Shown: positions 1 to 6,200 of the stretch, piece by piece
Position numbering within the stretch: the first letter of the stretch is position 1
Layout of the letters: every line of letters starts with the position of its first letter
Source of the DNA: DATKDU01 sp035512595
GTDB lineage: Bacteria > Planctomycetota > Planctomycetia > Pirellulales > Pirellulaceae
Assembly (NCBI GenBank): GCA_035512595.1
Contig: DATKDU010000556.1
Location: 1-6,200, forward strand
DNA length: 6,200 nucleotides
Reading direction: 5' to 3'
Translations under genes and position numbers: made by a program
The notes under the pieces: model-generated
What the model was told of the DNA's origin: nothing
Database searches by the model: none
The model's input: only the letters and a program-made list of their open reading frames with translations

Positions 1-2945
1 TGACGATGGAGCCGGGGGCCGATTTGATGCTGCTCCATCCCGATGGCAGCGAGGAGCTGCTCGTCGCCGGCGGTAAGGGCTCGATTACCGACCCGGTCGT
101 GTCGTACGACGGCCAGTGGGTGTACTACGTTCACATCCACAGCTTGCAGAACGCCAACCAGTGGTCGCCGCCGGCCGAAGGGGCAGACATCTTCAAGATC
201 CACTTGCCGACCCGGCGGATCGTCCGGCTGACGAACCAGAAATTCTCGCCCAATCTCGGTGCGGGAAAGTGGTCGAGCGACTTTCGGCAGCCGAAGGGAG
301 ACGGCGACGAAAGGTACAAGCTCAACTGGTACGACTACGGCGTCTACAACATGGGGCCGTATCCGCTCCCCGGCGGAAAGATCGTCTTCACCAGCAATCG
401 CGACGGATTCAAGCCGGCCAAGGGCTATCCGGCAGTTGCGCTACAGCTCTTTGTGATGGACGATCGCGACGACGATCTGCCGCTCGACGCCGACCCGGTC
501 AACCTCGAGAAGATTGGCCACCTCAACATCTCCGGAGCGCTCCATCCGGTCGTACTCCGCGACGGGCGGATCATGTACAGCACTCTCGAATCGCAGGGGC
601 TCCGCTCCGACATCCTGTGGGGGGTCTGGACCATCCATCCCGACGGCACCAACTGGGCGCCGCTGGTTAGCGCCTTCGACCCCGGCGGCGCACCCAACGG
701 CTTTCACTTCCAGACGCAGATCAGCGACGGCTCGATCATCATCGAGCAGTATTACAACCAGAACAACAGCGGCTTTGGGGCGCTCGTCAAGCTGCCGCCA
801 AGCCCGCCGGAGGGCTATCCGCCGTTCGGCCCGGCCTTCATGAACGATCCGCGGAACAAACCGTGGCGCTACGGCCGGTTCGACAACGGCAAAGGGAAGT
901 GGTATCGCAAGCCGTTCATGCCGACCGGCTCGGTATCGCTCACGCCGTTCTCGCTCGGTCTGGAAGGTCCCGCCGATGTCTCGGACATCATGGACAAGAA
1001 TTCGCCGAAGGTCGGCAAGTTCACGCATCCCTCTGCCGCCCCGGACAACCATTGCCTCGTCGTCTACTCGCCCGGCCCGGTCAACCACCAATACAAATTC
1101 CTTCCGCAGCTCGACGGCGGGATTTATCTCCTCAAGAACGGCGCGGTGATCGAAGAGCCGGCCGAGCTGCGGCTGATCAAGAACGACCCGAATTACAACG
1201 AGTGCTGGCCGCGGGCCGTTGTGCCGTACCGGCGCATCTTCGGCGTCGATGAGCCGGCCGTGCTGCCGCGGCTGGTTAATGACGGCGGCAAGTCGCCGCA
1301 TCTGCCGGCGGGAACGCCGTTTGGCCTCGTCGGATCGTCGAGCTTCTACAAACGCGAAAGTTATCCAAGCGGCGTCGTCCCCGAAGGGAAGGTCACCGCG
1401 ACGTATGCCGGCGGCAACGATCCCTGGAAGGGGCTCGACGAGTTCACCAGCCACGGCAACGGCATGCAGCTCAACTGGCACAACCAGGGGGCAGATGCGG
1501 GGCTGTACGTTAACGAGGAGATTCACGCTGTCCGCGTCCTGGCCATGGAAGCGACGACCGACCGCAAGCGGGGGGAGAAATCCGGGCGGCAGTTTTACAA
1601 CCACGCCCGCGAGCGGCTGCGGATTCTCGGCGAGATACCTTTGCGTAAATTCAACGGCAGCGAGCAGCCCCTCGATCCCGACGGCAATCCCGACACGAGC
1701 TTTCTCGCGAAGATTCCGGCCGACGTGGCATTCACGTTTCAGACGATCGACAAGCAGGGGCTGGTGCTGAACATGGCGCAAACCTGGCATCAGCTCCGCC
1801 CCGGCGAAATCCGCCACGACTGCGGCGGCTGCCACGCTCACAGCCAGCAGCCGACGCTTTTCGAAGAGACCGCCGCGGCCAAGGCTGATTACCAGATCTT
1901 CGATCTCACCCGCAAGACGCCGTTGCTCACTACCAAGGAAGACGACGAATCGAAACGCCGGTGGGATGCCGACGATTCGTCGGGACTGAAATACGAAGAT
2001 GCGCCGGCGGTCAACGTCGAATACTGGCGCGACGTGCGGCCGATCCTCAGCCGAAGCTGCGTCGCCTGCCACAGCGGCCGGGACGGCAAGATGCCCGCCG
2101 GCAATCTCGACCTCGATGCCGACGGCGAGCGGGTGAAGACCGAACAGGAGGAGTTGCCGGGGACGTATTACCGGCTGGCTGCCGACGAGAAAGCAAAATT
2201 CGGTCACAAGCCGGTCGGCTGGGATAGCTGGGGCTCGCCAAACGCTTCGCGGTACGTCCGCAAGCTCCAGTCGCGGCGGAGCCTGCTGATGTGGAAGGTT
2301 TTCGGCCGGCGGCTCGACGGTTTTTCCAACGACGATCATCCGTCGGAGTCGGAGCCGGGGAAGCGCGATTTGGTGCAGGCCGGCAAGCCGCTGGAAGTGG
2401 AGCGTCATCGAGCGCGGTACGACGTCGATTATGTCGGCAGCCAGATGCCGCCGCCGGAAGCGGTCGCCGGGACTTACAAGACCGGTGACGGCAAGACGGT
2501 CCATGTGCAGCCGCTGACCGACACCGACCGCCGCGTGCTGGCCTGCTGGATCGACCTGGGTTGCCCGATCGACCTCGATTTCGATCCGGGCAATCCAGAC
2601 GCCTACGGCTTCGGCTGGACGTGCGACGACCAGCGGCCGACGCTGACCCTTCCCTGGCCGCAGCCGGGGGCCAATCGCGAGCTGACGAAAATCGTCGTCG
2701 GCATGTACGACTACGGCAGCGGCCTGGACGAAAAATCGCTGCGCGTGACAGCGGATATCGAGCTGGCCGGTAAACCCGCCGGCGAGAACCTCGCGCCGCT
2801 GTTCACTCCCGCCGGCGACGGCATTTGGGAGTGGAAGCTGCCGCAGCGGCTGACGAACCTGCCGCAGGGAACGCTGACCGTCTCCATCCGCGACCGGCAG
2901 GGGAACGAAACCAAGATCGCGCGGACGTTTTCGCTGGGGAAATGA
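1..2945 (+). CDS. HzsA-like (hydrazine synthase alpha subunit-related) diheme c-type cytochrome, 5' truncated
   Basis: Residues are numbered from the first visible Met (base 6). The frame is open to the left edge and the protein begins inside a propeller repeat with no signal peptide, so the true start lies upstream. Residues 1 to about 400 contain TolB/PD40-like beta-propeller repeats (for example 'DLMLLHPDG', 'GGKIVFTSNRDG', 'WTIHPDGTN'). Residues about 500-610 match the middle domain of the hydrazine synthase alpha subunit family ('EEIHAVRVLAMEATTDR', 'VLNMAQTWHQLRPGE'), ending in a heme motif C606-G-G-C-H610. A second heme motif, C685-V-A-C-H689, follows 'WRDVRPIL', and M814 in 'QMPPP' is a candidate axial ligand. 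'WIDLGCPID' (848-856) precedes a C-terminal beta-rich region, about 895-979, that looks Ig-like. In anammox bacteria HzsA forms hydrazine together with HzsB and HzsC. No such partners are visible here, so the reaction is unknown. Heme attachment implies a periplasmic location. Family assignment is firm; function is not. Confidence 0.87.
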   Translation, partial: TMEPGADLMLLHPDGSEELLVAGGKGSITDPVVSYDGQWVYYVHIHSLQNANQWSPPAEGADIFKIHLPTRRIVRLTNQKFSPNLGAGKWSSDFRQPKGDGDERYKLNWYDYGVYNMGPYPLPGGKIVFTSNRDGFKPAKGYPAVALQLFVMDDRDDDLPLDADPVNLEKIGHLNISGALHPVVLRDGRIMYSTLESQGLRSDILWGVWTIHPDGTNWAPLVSAFDPGGAPNGFHFQTQISDGSIIIEQYYNQNNSGFGALVKLPPSPPEGYPPFGPAFMNDPRNKPWRYGRFDNGKGKWYRKPFMPTGSVSLTPFSLGLEGPADVSDIMDKNSPKVGKFTHPSAAPDNHCLVVYSPGPVNHQYKFLPQLDGGIYLLKNGAVIEEPAELRLIKNDPNYNECWPRAVVPYRRIFGVDEPAVLPRLVNDGGKSPHLPAGTPFGLVGSSSFYKRESYPSGVVPEGKVTATYAGGNDPWKGLDEFTSHGNGMQLNWHNQGADAGLYVNEEIHAVRVLAMEATTDRKRGEKSGRQFYNHARERLRILGEIPLRKFNGSEQPLDPDGNPDTSFLAKIPADVAFTFQTIDKQGLVLNMAQTWHQLRPGEIRHDCGGCHAHSQQPTLFEETAAAKADYQIFDLTRKTPLLTTKEDDESKRRWDADDSSGLKYEDAPAVNVEYWRDVRPILSRSCVACHSGRDGKMPAGNLDLDADGERVKTEQEELPGTYYRLAADEKAKFGHKPVGWDSWGSPNASRYVRKLQSRRSLLMWKVFGRRLDGFSNDDHPSESEPGKRDLVQAGKPLEVERHRARYDVDYVGSQMPPPEAVAGTYKTGDGKTVHVQPLTDTDRRVLACWIDLGCPIDLDFDPGNPDAYGFGWTCDDQRPTLTLPWPQPGANRELTKIVVGMYDYGSGLDEKSLRVTADIELAGKPAGENLAPLFTPAGDGIWEWKLPQRLTNLPQGTLTVSIRDRQGNETKIARTFSLGK

Positions 2946-2992
2946 GCCGTGCGGCGCGACGATCATCCAAATGGCCGACTGATCCGTTTTTG

Positions 2993-3083
2993 ACACGGAG
3001 GCACGGAGGCACGGAGGCACAAAGGCACAGAGCAATCAAGAACAAGTGCTGCTTTGTGCCTCCGCGCCTCCTTGTCTCTGTGC
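2993..3083. repeat. Palindromic intergenic repeat built from an 8-base unit
   Basis: The left arm consists of 8-base units: ACACGGAG (2993-3000), GCACGGAG (3001-3008), GCACGGAG (3009-3016), GCACAAAG (3017-3024) and GCACAGAG (3025-3032). Read on the minus strand, the right arm has GCACAGAG (3076-3083), ACAAGGAG (3068-3075), GCGCGGAG (3060-3067) and GCACAAAG (3052-3059). Bases 3005-3024 pair with 3052-3071 with one mismatch around a 27-base loop, giving a strong hairpin. An alternative pairing joins 3025-3032 with 3076-3083. The element fills most of the gap between the two + strand genes. It could act as a transcript-end or mRNA-stability structure for the upstream gene. From memory, similar 'cacggaggcacggaggcac' arrays occur between genes in planctomycete and other environmental genomes, but copy number cannot be judged from one window. 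Confidence 0.85.
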
Positions 3084-3108
3084 AAGAAACGACCGACATT
3101 CCATTTGC

Positions 3109-3113
3109 GAGGA
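3109..3113 (+). promoter_or_regulatory. Shine-Dalgarno GAGGA deciding the start at 3119
   Basis: GAGGA lies five bases before the ATG at 3119. That ATG is followed at once by a convincing signal peptide. The reading frame is open much further upstream (to about 2825), but that extension would run back through the palindromic repeat and overlap the preceding gene, so 3119 is the preferred start. Confidence 0.7.
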
Positions 3114-3118
3114 TACTG

Positions 3119-5065
3119 ATGCCCGCGAGTTCCCTTTCCCGAGAATTGCTTGTTGTAATCTTCATTGGACTGGCGGCGACAGCGCTGGCCGATGAGTCCC
3201 AGTCGCCGAAAACCCCGGTTCTCCTCGACTGCGCGATGGGCAACGGGACTGACGATGCGCTCGCATTGGCGCTTGCCGCGTCCGATCCGACGATCGAACT
3301 GCTGGGCGTGACGACCGTCAGCGGCAACACCGAAGATCGGGCGTGGATGGTCTGTCGCTTCCTGTCGGCCATCGGCAAAGGGAACATCCCCGTCGCCTAT
3401 GGCCGTGGCAATCAACCGCCGGCCAAAATCGGCGCGCAGTTCCAGTACCGCTACCACCCGGCAGTCCTTTACGGCCGCACGGCCAAGCCGGTGAAGCAAA
3501 CGGCGGTCGAATTGCTGCAAGAAAAGCTCTCCGGCAGCAAGGGAAAAACGACGATCGTCTGCACCGGACCGCTGACAAACATCGCCCAGCTTCTGGCCGA
3601 GCATCCGGACGCGAAGGAGCGGATCGCCCAGATCGTCGTCTCGGAAGGAAATCGTAATCTGGGATACGACGCCCCTTCGGCGAAGCGGGTTCTCGAAAGC
3701 GGAATCTCGATGGTCGTCGTTCAGCACGATGTGGGGCTCGCGCTGCAGTTGGGCGAAGACCAGCGGCGGCAGATCTTCGGCCGAACGACCCCTCTGACGA
3801 TGCAGCTTCAAACACTTTACGAACTTGATTCTGGCGACGGTTTCTACCCGGACATTGCCGCCCTGGCCCTGGCATCGCAAGACCCGTCCCTGGACAAGGC
3901 CATGGCAACGATGCCCGCCATCGTCACCGTGACGGCGAGCCGCGAGGCCCAATGGGTCGAAGGTGCGTCGCCGGTGCGCGTCGTCAAGTCGCTCAAGGCA
4001 GAACCGATCGTGGAGTGGGTGCAAAAACATCTGGTCGCCGGCGAACCCGCACTTCCGCGAGAGCTGGCCAATCGCACCAAACCCATCGACCGCGGCGGCA
4101 TGCCTAACCGCGTTCACGTCTTTGAGGACTACGAGACGCAAATCGAGCGCCGCTGGTGGCTGGCCGGCATTGCCGACCGCGACGCCTACCGGAGAGATCT
4201 CAATCGCTACTGCCGCGGGATGCTGACGATGGACTTCGACGATCAGCAAGGGGACACGAAGACGATGTACCGGGCGGTGATCTTCAACCCGGTCCCTGGC
4301 CCTCCGATGGGGAAAATGCCGCGATTGTCGTTCCGCTGCTGGCTGAAGGGGACCGATCAGCTTCGCGTGCAAATCTACAGCCTCTCCAATGGCTATCACC
4401 GGTATCTGTCGCTGACTGACTTGCCGCAAGGAAAATGGCTCGACCTGGCGGTGGACATGAAGGCGGCCCGGCGCCACGATGGCAGCGGCGGCCCGCTGTC
4501 GGAGAACGAGCGGATCGACGACATCCAGTTCTACGTCGATCCGCGGGCCGAGCTGTCGATCGACGACATCATTCTCTACGATGCCGCCGCGCCTGGCGAA
4601 GATCGCCCCTTTCCCCAGCGGCTCCAGTTCACCGGCTGGTTCGACACGGGCAAGCAGGGGCAGGAGTGGCCGGGCGACTTCGAGATTCCGGCCGACAGCG
4701 GCTTTTTCTGGAAGGCGGCCCGCACGATCCAGAAAGAGGGTGGCCGCCCGGAGATTCGCGTCTTGCTGCGCGGCAGCCGGCCATTGGGCAAGTCAGTCCA
4801 GGTTGATTTCCGCTATAAGGCCGCGGCCGGCGGGACGCTCGACGTGGTTCTCCGGGACACCAAAAGCCGCCGCGAGCTGCGGGCTAGCGTCACAGAACTG
4901 AAGGCCGGCGATTGGCAGCAGGCGTCGCTGACTTTATCGCGCCCCGCCGCAGAAAAGCAGGCCGGCCTCCAGGATCTGGCCGCCGCTGACGAACTCCATT
5001 TCATCCTGGCGGGGGACGGGCCACTGCTGGTGGACGATGTGCTGGTCTACGAGCCCGCCCCATAG
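3119..5065 (+). CDS. Secreted nucleoside hydrolase-like protein with two C-terminal beta-sandwich domains
   Basis: The protein has 648 residues. Residues 1-24 form a signal peptide: R8, a hydrophobic core 10-19, and an A-L-A site before D25. Residues about 32-310 resemble the inosine/uridine-preferring nucleoside hydrolase family, which cleaves the N-glycosidic bond of ribonucleosides. Supporting motifs are 'DCAMGNGTDDALAL' (37-50), 'GVTTVSGN' (63-70), 'GPLTNIA' (150-156) and 'YPDIAALALA' (243-252). The usual Asp-rich calcium motif is altered: A39 and G43 stand where related proteins have Asp, and the usual His-Asp near 244 is Pro-Asp. The 'MGG...EFN' ribose-binding stretch is not recognisable between 171 and 195. 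Activity is therefore doubtful. Residues about 330-490 and 500-648 look like two beta-sandwich domains of the carbohydrate-binding type, each ending in a similar strand ('IDDIILYD' 481-488, 'VDDVLVYE' 638-645). The total length is about twice that of a plain nucleoside hydrolase. A periplasmic, surface or extracellular binding role is inferred. Confidence 0.83.
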   Translation: MPASSLSRELLVVIFIGLAATALADESQSPKTPVLLDCAMGNGTDDALALALAASDPTIELLGVTTVSGNTEDRAWMVCRFLSAIGKGNIPVAYGRGNQPPAKIGAQFQYRYHPAVLYGRTAKPVKQTAVELLQEKLSGSKGKTTIVCTGPLTNIAQLLAEHPDAKERIAQIVVSEGNRNLGYDAPSAKRVLESGISMVVVQHDVGLALQLGEDQRRQIFGRTTPLTMQLQTLYELDSGDGFYPDIAALALASQDPSLDKAMATMPAIVTVTASREAQWVEGASPVRVVKSLKAEPIVEWVQKHLVAGEPALPRELANRTKPIDRGGMPNRVHVFEDYETQIERRWWLAGIADRDAYRRDLNRYCRGMLTMDFDDQQGDTKTMYRAVIFNPVPGPPMGKMPRLSFRCWLKGTDQLRVQIYSLSNGYHRYLSLTDLPQGKWLDLAVDMKAARRHDGSGGPLSENERIDDIQFYVDPRAELSIDDIILYDAAAPGEDRPFPQRLQFTGWFDTGKQGQEWPGDFEIPADSGFFWKAARTIQKEGGRPEIRVLLRGSRPLGKSVQVDFRYKAAAGGTLDVVLRDTKSRRELRASVTELKAGDWQQASLTLSRPAAEKQAGLQDLAAADELHFILAGDGPLLVDDVLVYEPAP

Positions 5066-5450
5066 CCGATTCGCCAGAGTTCGGCGGGATTGATGCCGAC
5101 GATTTCCCGAAGTCTGGCGGCCTCGGCTACGACGATCCCCTGGTTTTTCCGCAAGAAATCGATCTTGACCCCTTTGACCTCCTGGCATATCTTCCCGCCC
5201 ATCGCTCGCAGCCCACTCGCTGGTATGCTCGCGATGCCGCTGATCTGCGGCAGACCCAGATCGGAAACCTGGTGTGGCCACGTGGCGAGTCCGCACCTGG
5301 AGCGTGCCCTGAGGGCATGTCTCTGCGGACCGCGGAGCGGGCCGCCGGCATGGAGGCTGGCGGATCGCTTCGTCAAGCTCGTGGCTGCTTGCGGACAGGG
5401 AGCGCAAGGATGCGCTGCCGCTGACCGACCAATCGCTCCCGGAAATCGAT
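5066..5450. other. Intergenic region, no defensible gene; cluster of hairpins
   Basis: No recognisable protein or RNA family was found here. Several frames are open on both strands, as expected in GC-rich DNA. The least implausible is a minus-strand frame at 5047-5376 (109 codons), discussed under findings. The right half is rich in inverted repeats: 5236-5240 with 5247-5251; 5242-5247 with 5257-5262; an outer stem 5289-5295 with 5324-5330 enclosing 5302-5309 with 5313-5320; 5342-5349 with 5356-5363 (one G-U pair); and 5401-5406 with 5411-5416 around an AGGA loop. On the + strand these precede a terminator. The stretch may be a long 3' UTR of the upstream gene, a structured non-coding RNA, or decayed sequence. 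Confidence 0.4.
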
Positions 5451-5498
5451 GAGTCCTTTGCCCCCCTAGGACTCGTTGGCTCCGGGGGCCTTTTTTTT
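5451..5498 (+). terminator. Probable intrinsic terminator, + strand, with a competing hairpin
   Basis: GCCCCC at 5460-5465 pairs with GGGGGC at 5484-5489 and, after one further C, is followed by eight T's (5491-5498), the layout of a rho-independent terminator read on the + strand. The loop is rather long (18 bases), which weakens the call. An overlapping hairpin, GAGTCCT (5451-5457) with AGGACTC (5468-5474), would trap the left arm of the terminator stem in its own loop. The T-tract is on the wrong side of the stem to terminate the minus-strand gene ending at 5507. Confidence 0.6.
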
Positions 5499-5506
5499 GC
5501 GCGGCG

Positions 5507-6200
5507 CTATTCTGCCGGCACCGCGATCATGTCCAGCGTCGTCGTCCGCCCCTTGATTCCCACGCCGCGGACCATTGCCTTGGATGCCGCCGGCGGCCGC
5601 TTCGGATCGTAGTAGTTCGGCCGCAGGGCGTTGAGCTGGCTGCTGGCGTCCTCCGTGGCGACGTAGTAGGTCGCCTTGGCCAGGTGCTTAAAGTCGCTGC
5701 CGCCGGCTTTGAGAATCTGGCCGAGCTGTGCGAACAGCTCTTCGGTTTCCTCCTTGGCCGTCATTCCCGGCTTGCCGAACAGGCCGCTGACGTAGATCGT
5801 CTCCGGGCTCGCCGTGCGGGCCACCCGGCTGTAGATCGGCGAGGCGGTCATTCCCGGCGGCGTGAGGTACTCCACCGCCGGCATTCCCGCCTCGATCGGC
5901 CCGCCCCAGGCCACCAGCTCGATCTCGATCGGCAAGGGCGACTCCCACTCCACGAGCACGACCGGCGGCAGCGGCCCATCGCCGAGAACGGCTCTCATCC
6001 CCGCCTCGACTTCCTTCGCCGACTCGGCCGTCACCGGCTTGACGAAGCACTTGAGCTGCACGATGTCGTCGTTCGTCCGGCCGAGGAACTTCAGCGTGCT
6101 CGCCAGACTCGCCATCGTCTTCTGCGTGGCCGATTTCAGGTCGTCCGCTTTCTCGGCCTGGCCGGCGATGAAGATCTTGCGGCCCGGCGGAAGGATTGCC
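5507..6200 (-). CDS. Tandem RidA/YjgF-domain protein, 5' truncated
   Basis: The minus-strand frame stays open to the right edge of the window (first full codon at 6199), giving 230 visible residues. An internal ATG at 6113-6115 is unlikely to be the start, because the codons before it read 'PPGRKIFIAGQAEKA', a typical early RidA strand. Visible residues 1 to about 98 form one RidA-like domain, ending 'PLPIEIELVAW' (88-98). Residues about 110-230 form a second ('YLTPPGMTASPIYSRV', 'TIYVSGLFGKPG', 'LAKATYYVA', 'TTLDMIAV'). Active RidA enzymes hydrolyse reactive enamine/imine intermediates using an Arg in a 'PARS'-like motif. Here the equivalent sites read 'LPPVVLVEW' (77-85) and 'PPAASKAMV' (202-210), so both domains appear to lack that Arg. 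Cytoplasmic location is likely. The gene converges with the two + strand genes. Family assignment is strong; deaminase activity is doubtful. Confidence 0.88.
   Translation of the reverse strand, partial: AILPPGRKIFIAGQAEKADDLKSATQKTMASLASTLKFLGRTNDDIVQLKCFVKPVTAESAKEVEAGMRAVLGDGPLPPVVLVEWESPLPIEIELVAWGGPIEAGMPAVEYLTPPGMTASPIYSRVARTASPETIYVSGLFGKPGMTAKEETEELFAQLGQILKAGGSDFKHLAKATYYVATEDASSQLNALRPNYYDPKRPPAASKAMVRGVGIKGRTTTLDMIAVPAE

Noticed and set aside
2990..2995. TTGACA resembling a -35 promoter box
   Set aside because: No matching -10 box at normal spacing. The hexamer leads straight into the repeat array and probably belongs to it.
441..3035. Very long minus-strand open frame (864 codons) opposite the HzsA-like gene
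   Set aside because: It lies opposite a gene with clear family motifs, its translation is Arg/Val/Ala-rich low-information sequence with no recognisable domain, and long antisense frames are expected opposite GC3-rich genes.
2825..3118. Upstream extension of the second + strand gene to an earlier start
   Set aside because: It would overlap the end of the HzsA-like gene, translate the palindromic repeat and bury the signal peptide. The ATG at 3119 has a good ribosome binding site and begins the signal peptide.
2963..4477. Minus-strand open frame (504 codons) opposite the nucleoside hydrolase-like gene
   Set aside because: Same reasoning: His/Arg/Val-rich translation without domains, running through the intergenic repeat and opposite a convincing gene.
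5089..5424. Open + strand frame through 5424 with an acidic, protein-like stretch ('DPLVFPQEIDLDPFDLLAYL')
   Set aside because: It has no ATG until 5317 and no recognised family. It may be a shadow of the opposite strand.
5090..5452. Plus-strand open frame of 120 codons, in the same frame as the gene ending at 5065
   Set aside because: No recognisable family, weak Ser/Pro/Arg-rich translation and no clear ribosome binding site. Considered as stop-codon readthrough, but nothing in the sequence supports that.
5507..6115. Starting the RidA-domain protein at the ATG at 6113-6115
   Set aside because: RidA-like sequence continues in frame upstream to the window edge, so this Met is internal to the first domain.

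Overview
The window is GC-rich, densely coding DNA whose gene content points to a planctomycete, probably of the Pirellula/Rhodopirellula type. The grounds are a large HzsA-like diheme protein with the 'VRPIL..(S)CVACH', 'QMPPP' and 'WIDLGCPID' phrases common in planctomycete c-type cytochrome-domain proteins, a secreted nucleoside-hydrolase-like protein with C-terminal beta-sandwich domains, a two-domain RidA/YjgF protein, and a palindromic intergenic repeat built from an 8-base unit (GCACGGAG). The high GC argues against an anammox genome. This taxonomic call is inference from family resemblance, not from a marker gene.

Layout: positions 1-2945 (+) hold the 3' part of an HzsA-like gene that begins upstream of the window. 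The gap 2946-3118 carries the palindromic repeat (about 2993-3083) and a ribosome binding site. Positions 3119-5065 (+) encode a 648-residue exported protein: a signal peptide, a nucleoside hydrolase fold with damaged active-site motifs, then two beta-sandwich domains. Positions 5066-5506 contain no gene I can defend. They hold a run of good hairpins (5236-5419) and then a terminator-like GC hairpin with eight T's (5460-5498) oriented for + strand transcription. Positions 5507-6200 (-) hold a tandem RidA-domain protein whose 5' end lies beyond the window, so it converges on the two + strand genes.

How the parts fit: the first two genes are co-directional, but 173 bases and a repeat lie between them, so a shared operon is possible but not demonstrated. 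Both likely act outside the cytoplasm: the second has a clear signal peptide, and c-type heme attachment in the first requires export. RidA proteins are normally cytoplasmic, and nothing links this one to the other two except proximity.

The points that most deserve checking are the HzsA-like protein outside an evident anammox context, the apparent loss of catalytic residues in the nucleoside hydrolase domain, the loss of the signature arginine in both RidA domains, and the hairpin-rich 5231-5498 stretch, which could be the terminated end of a long 3' UTR or an unrecognised structured RNA. I see no CRISPR array, tRNA, rRNA, transposase or recognisable defence system here.
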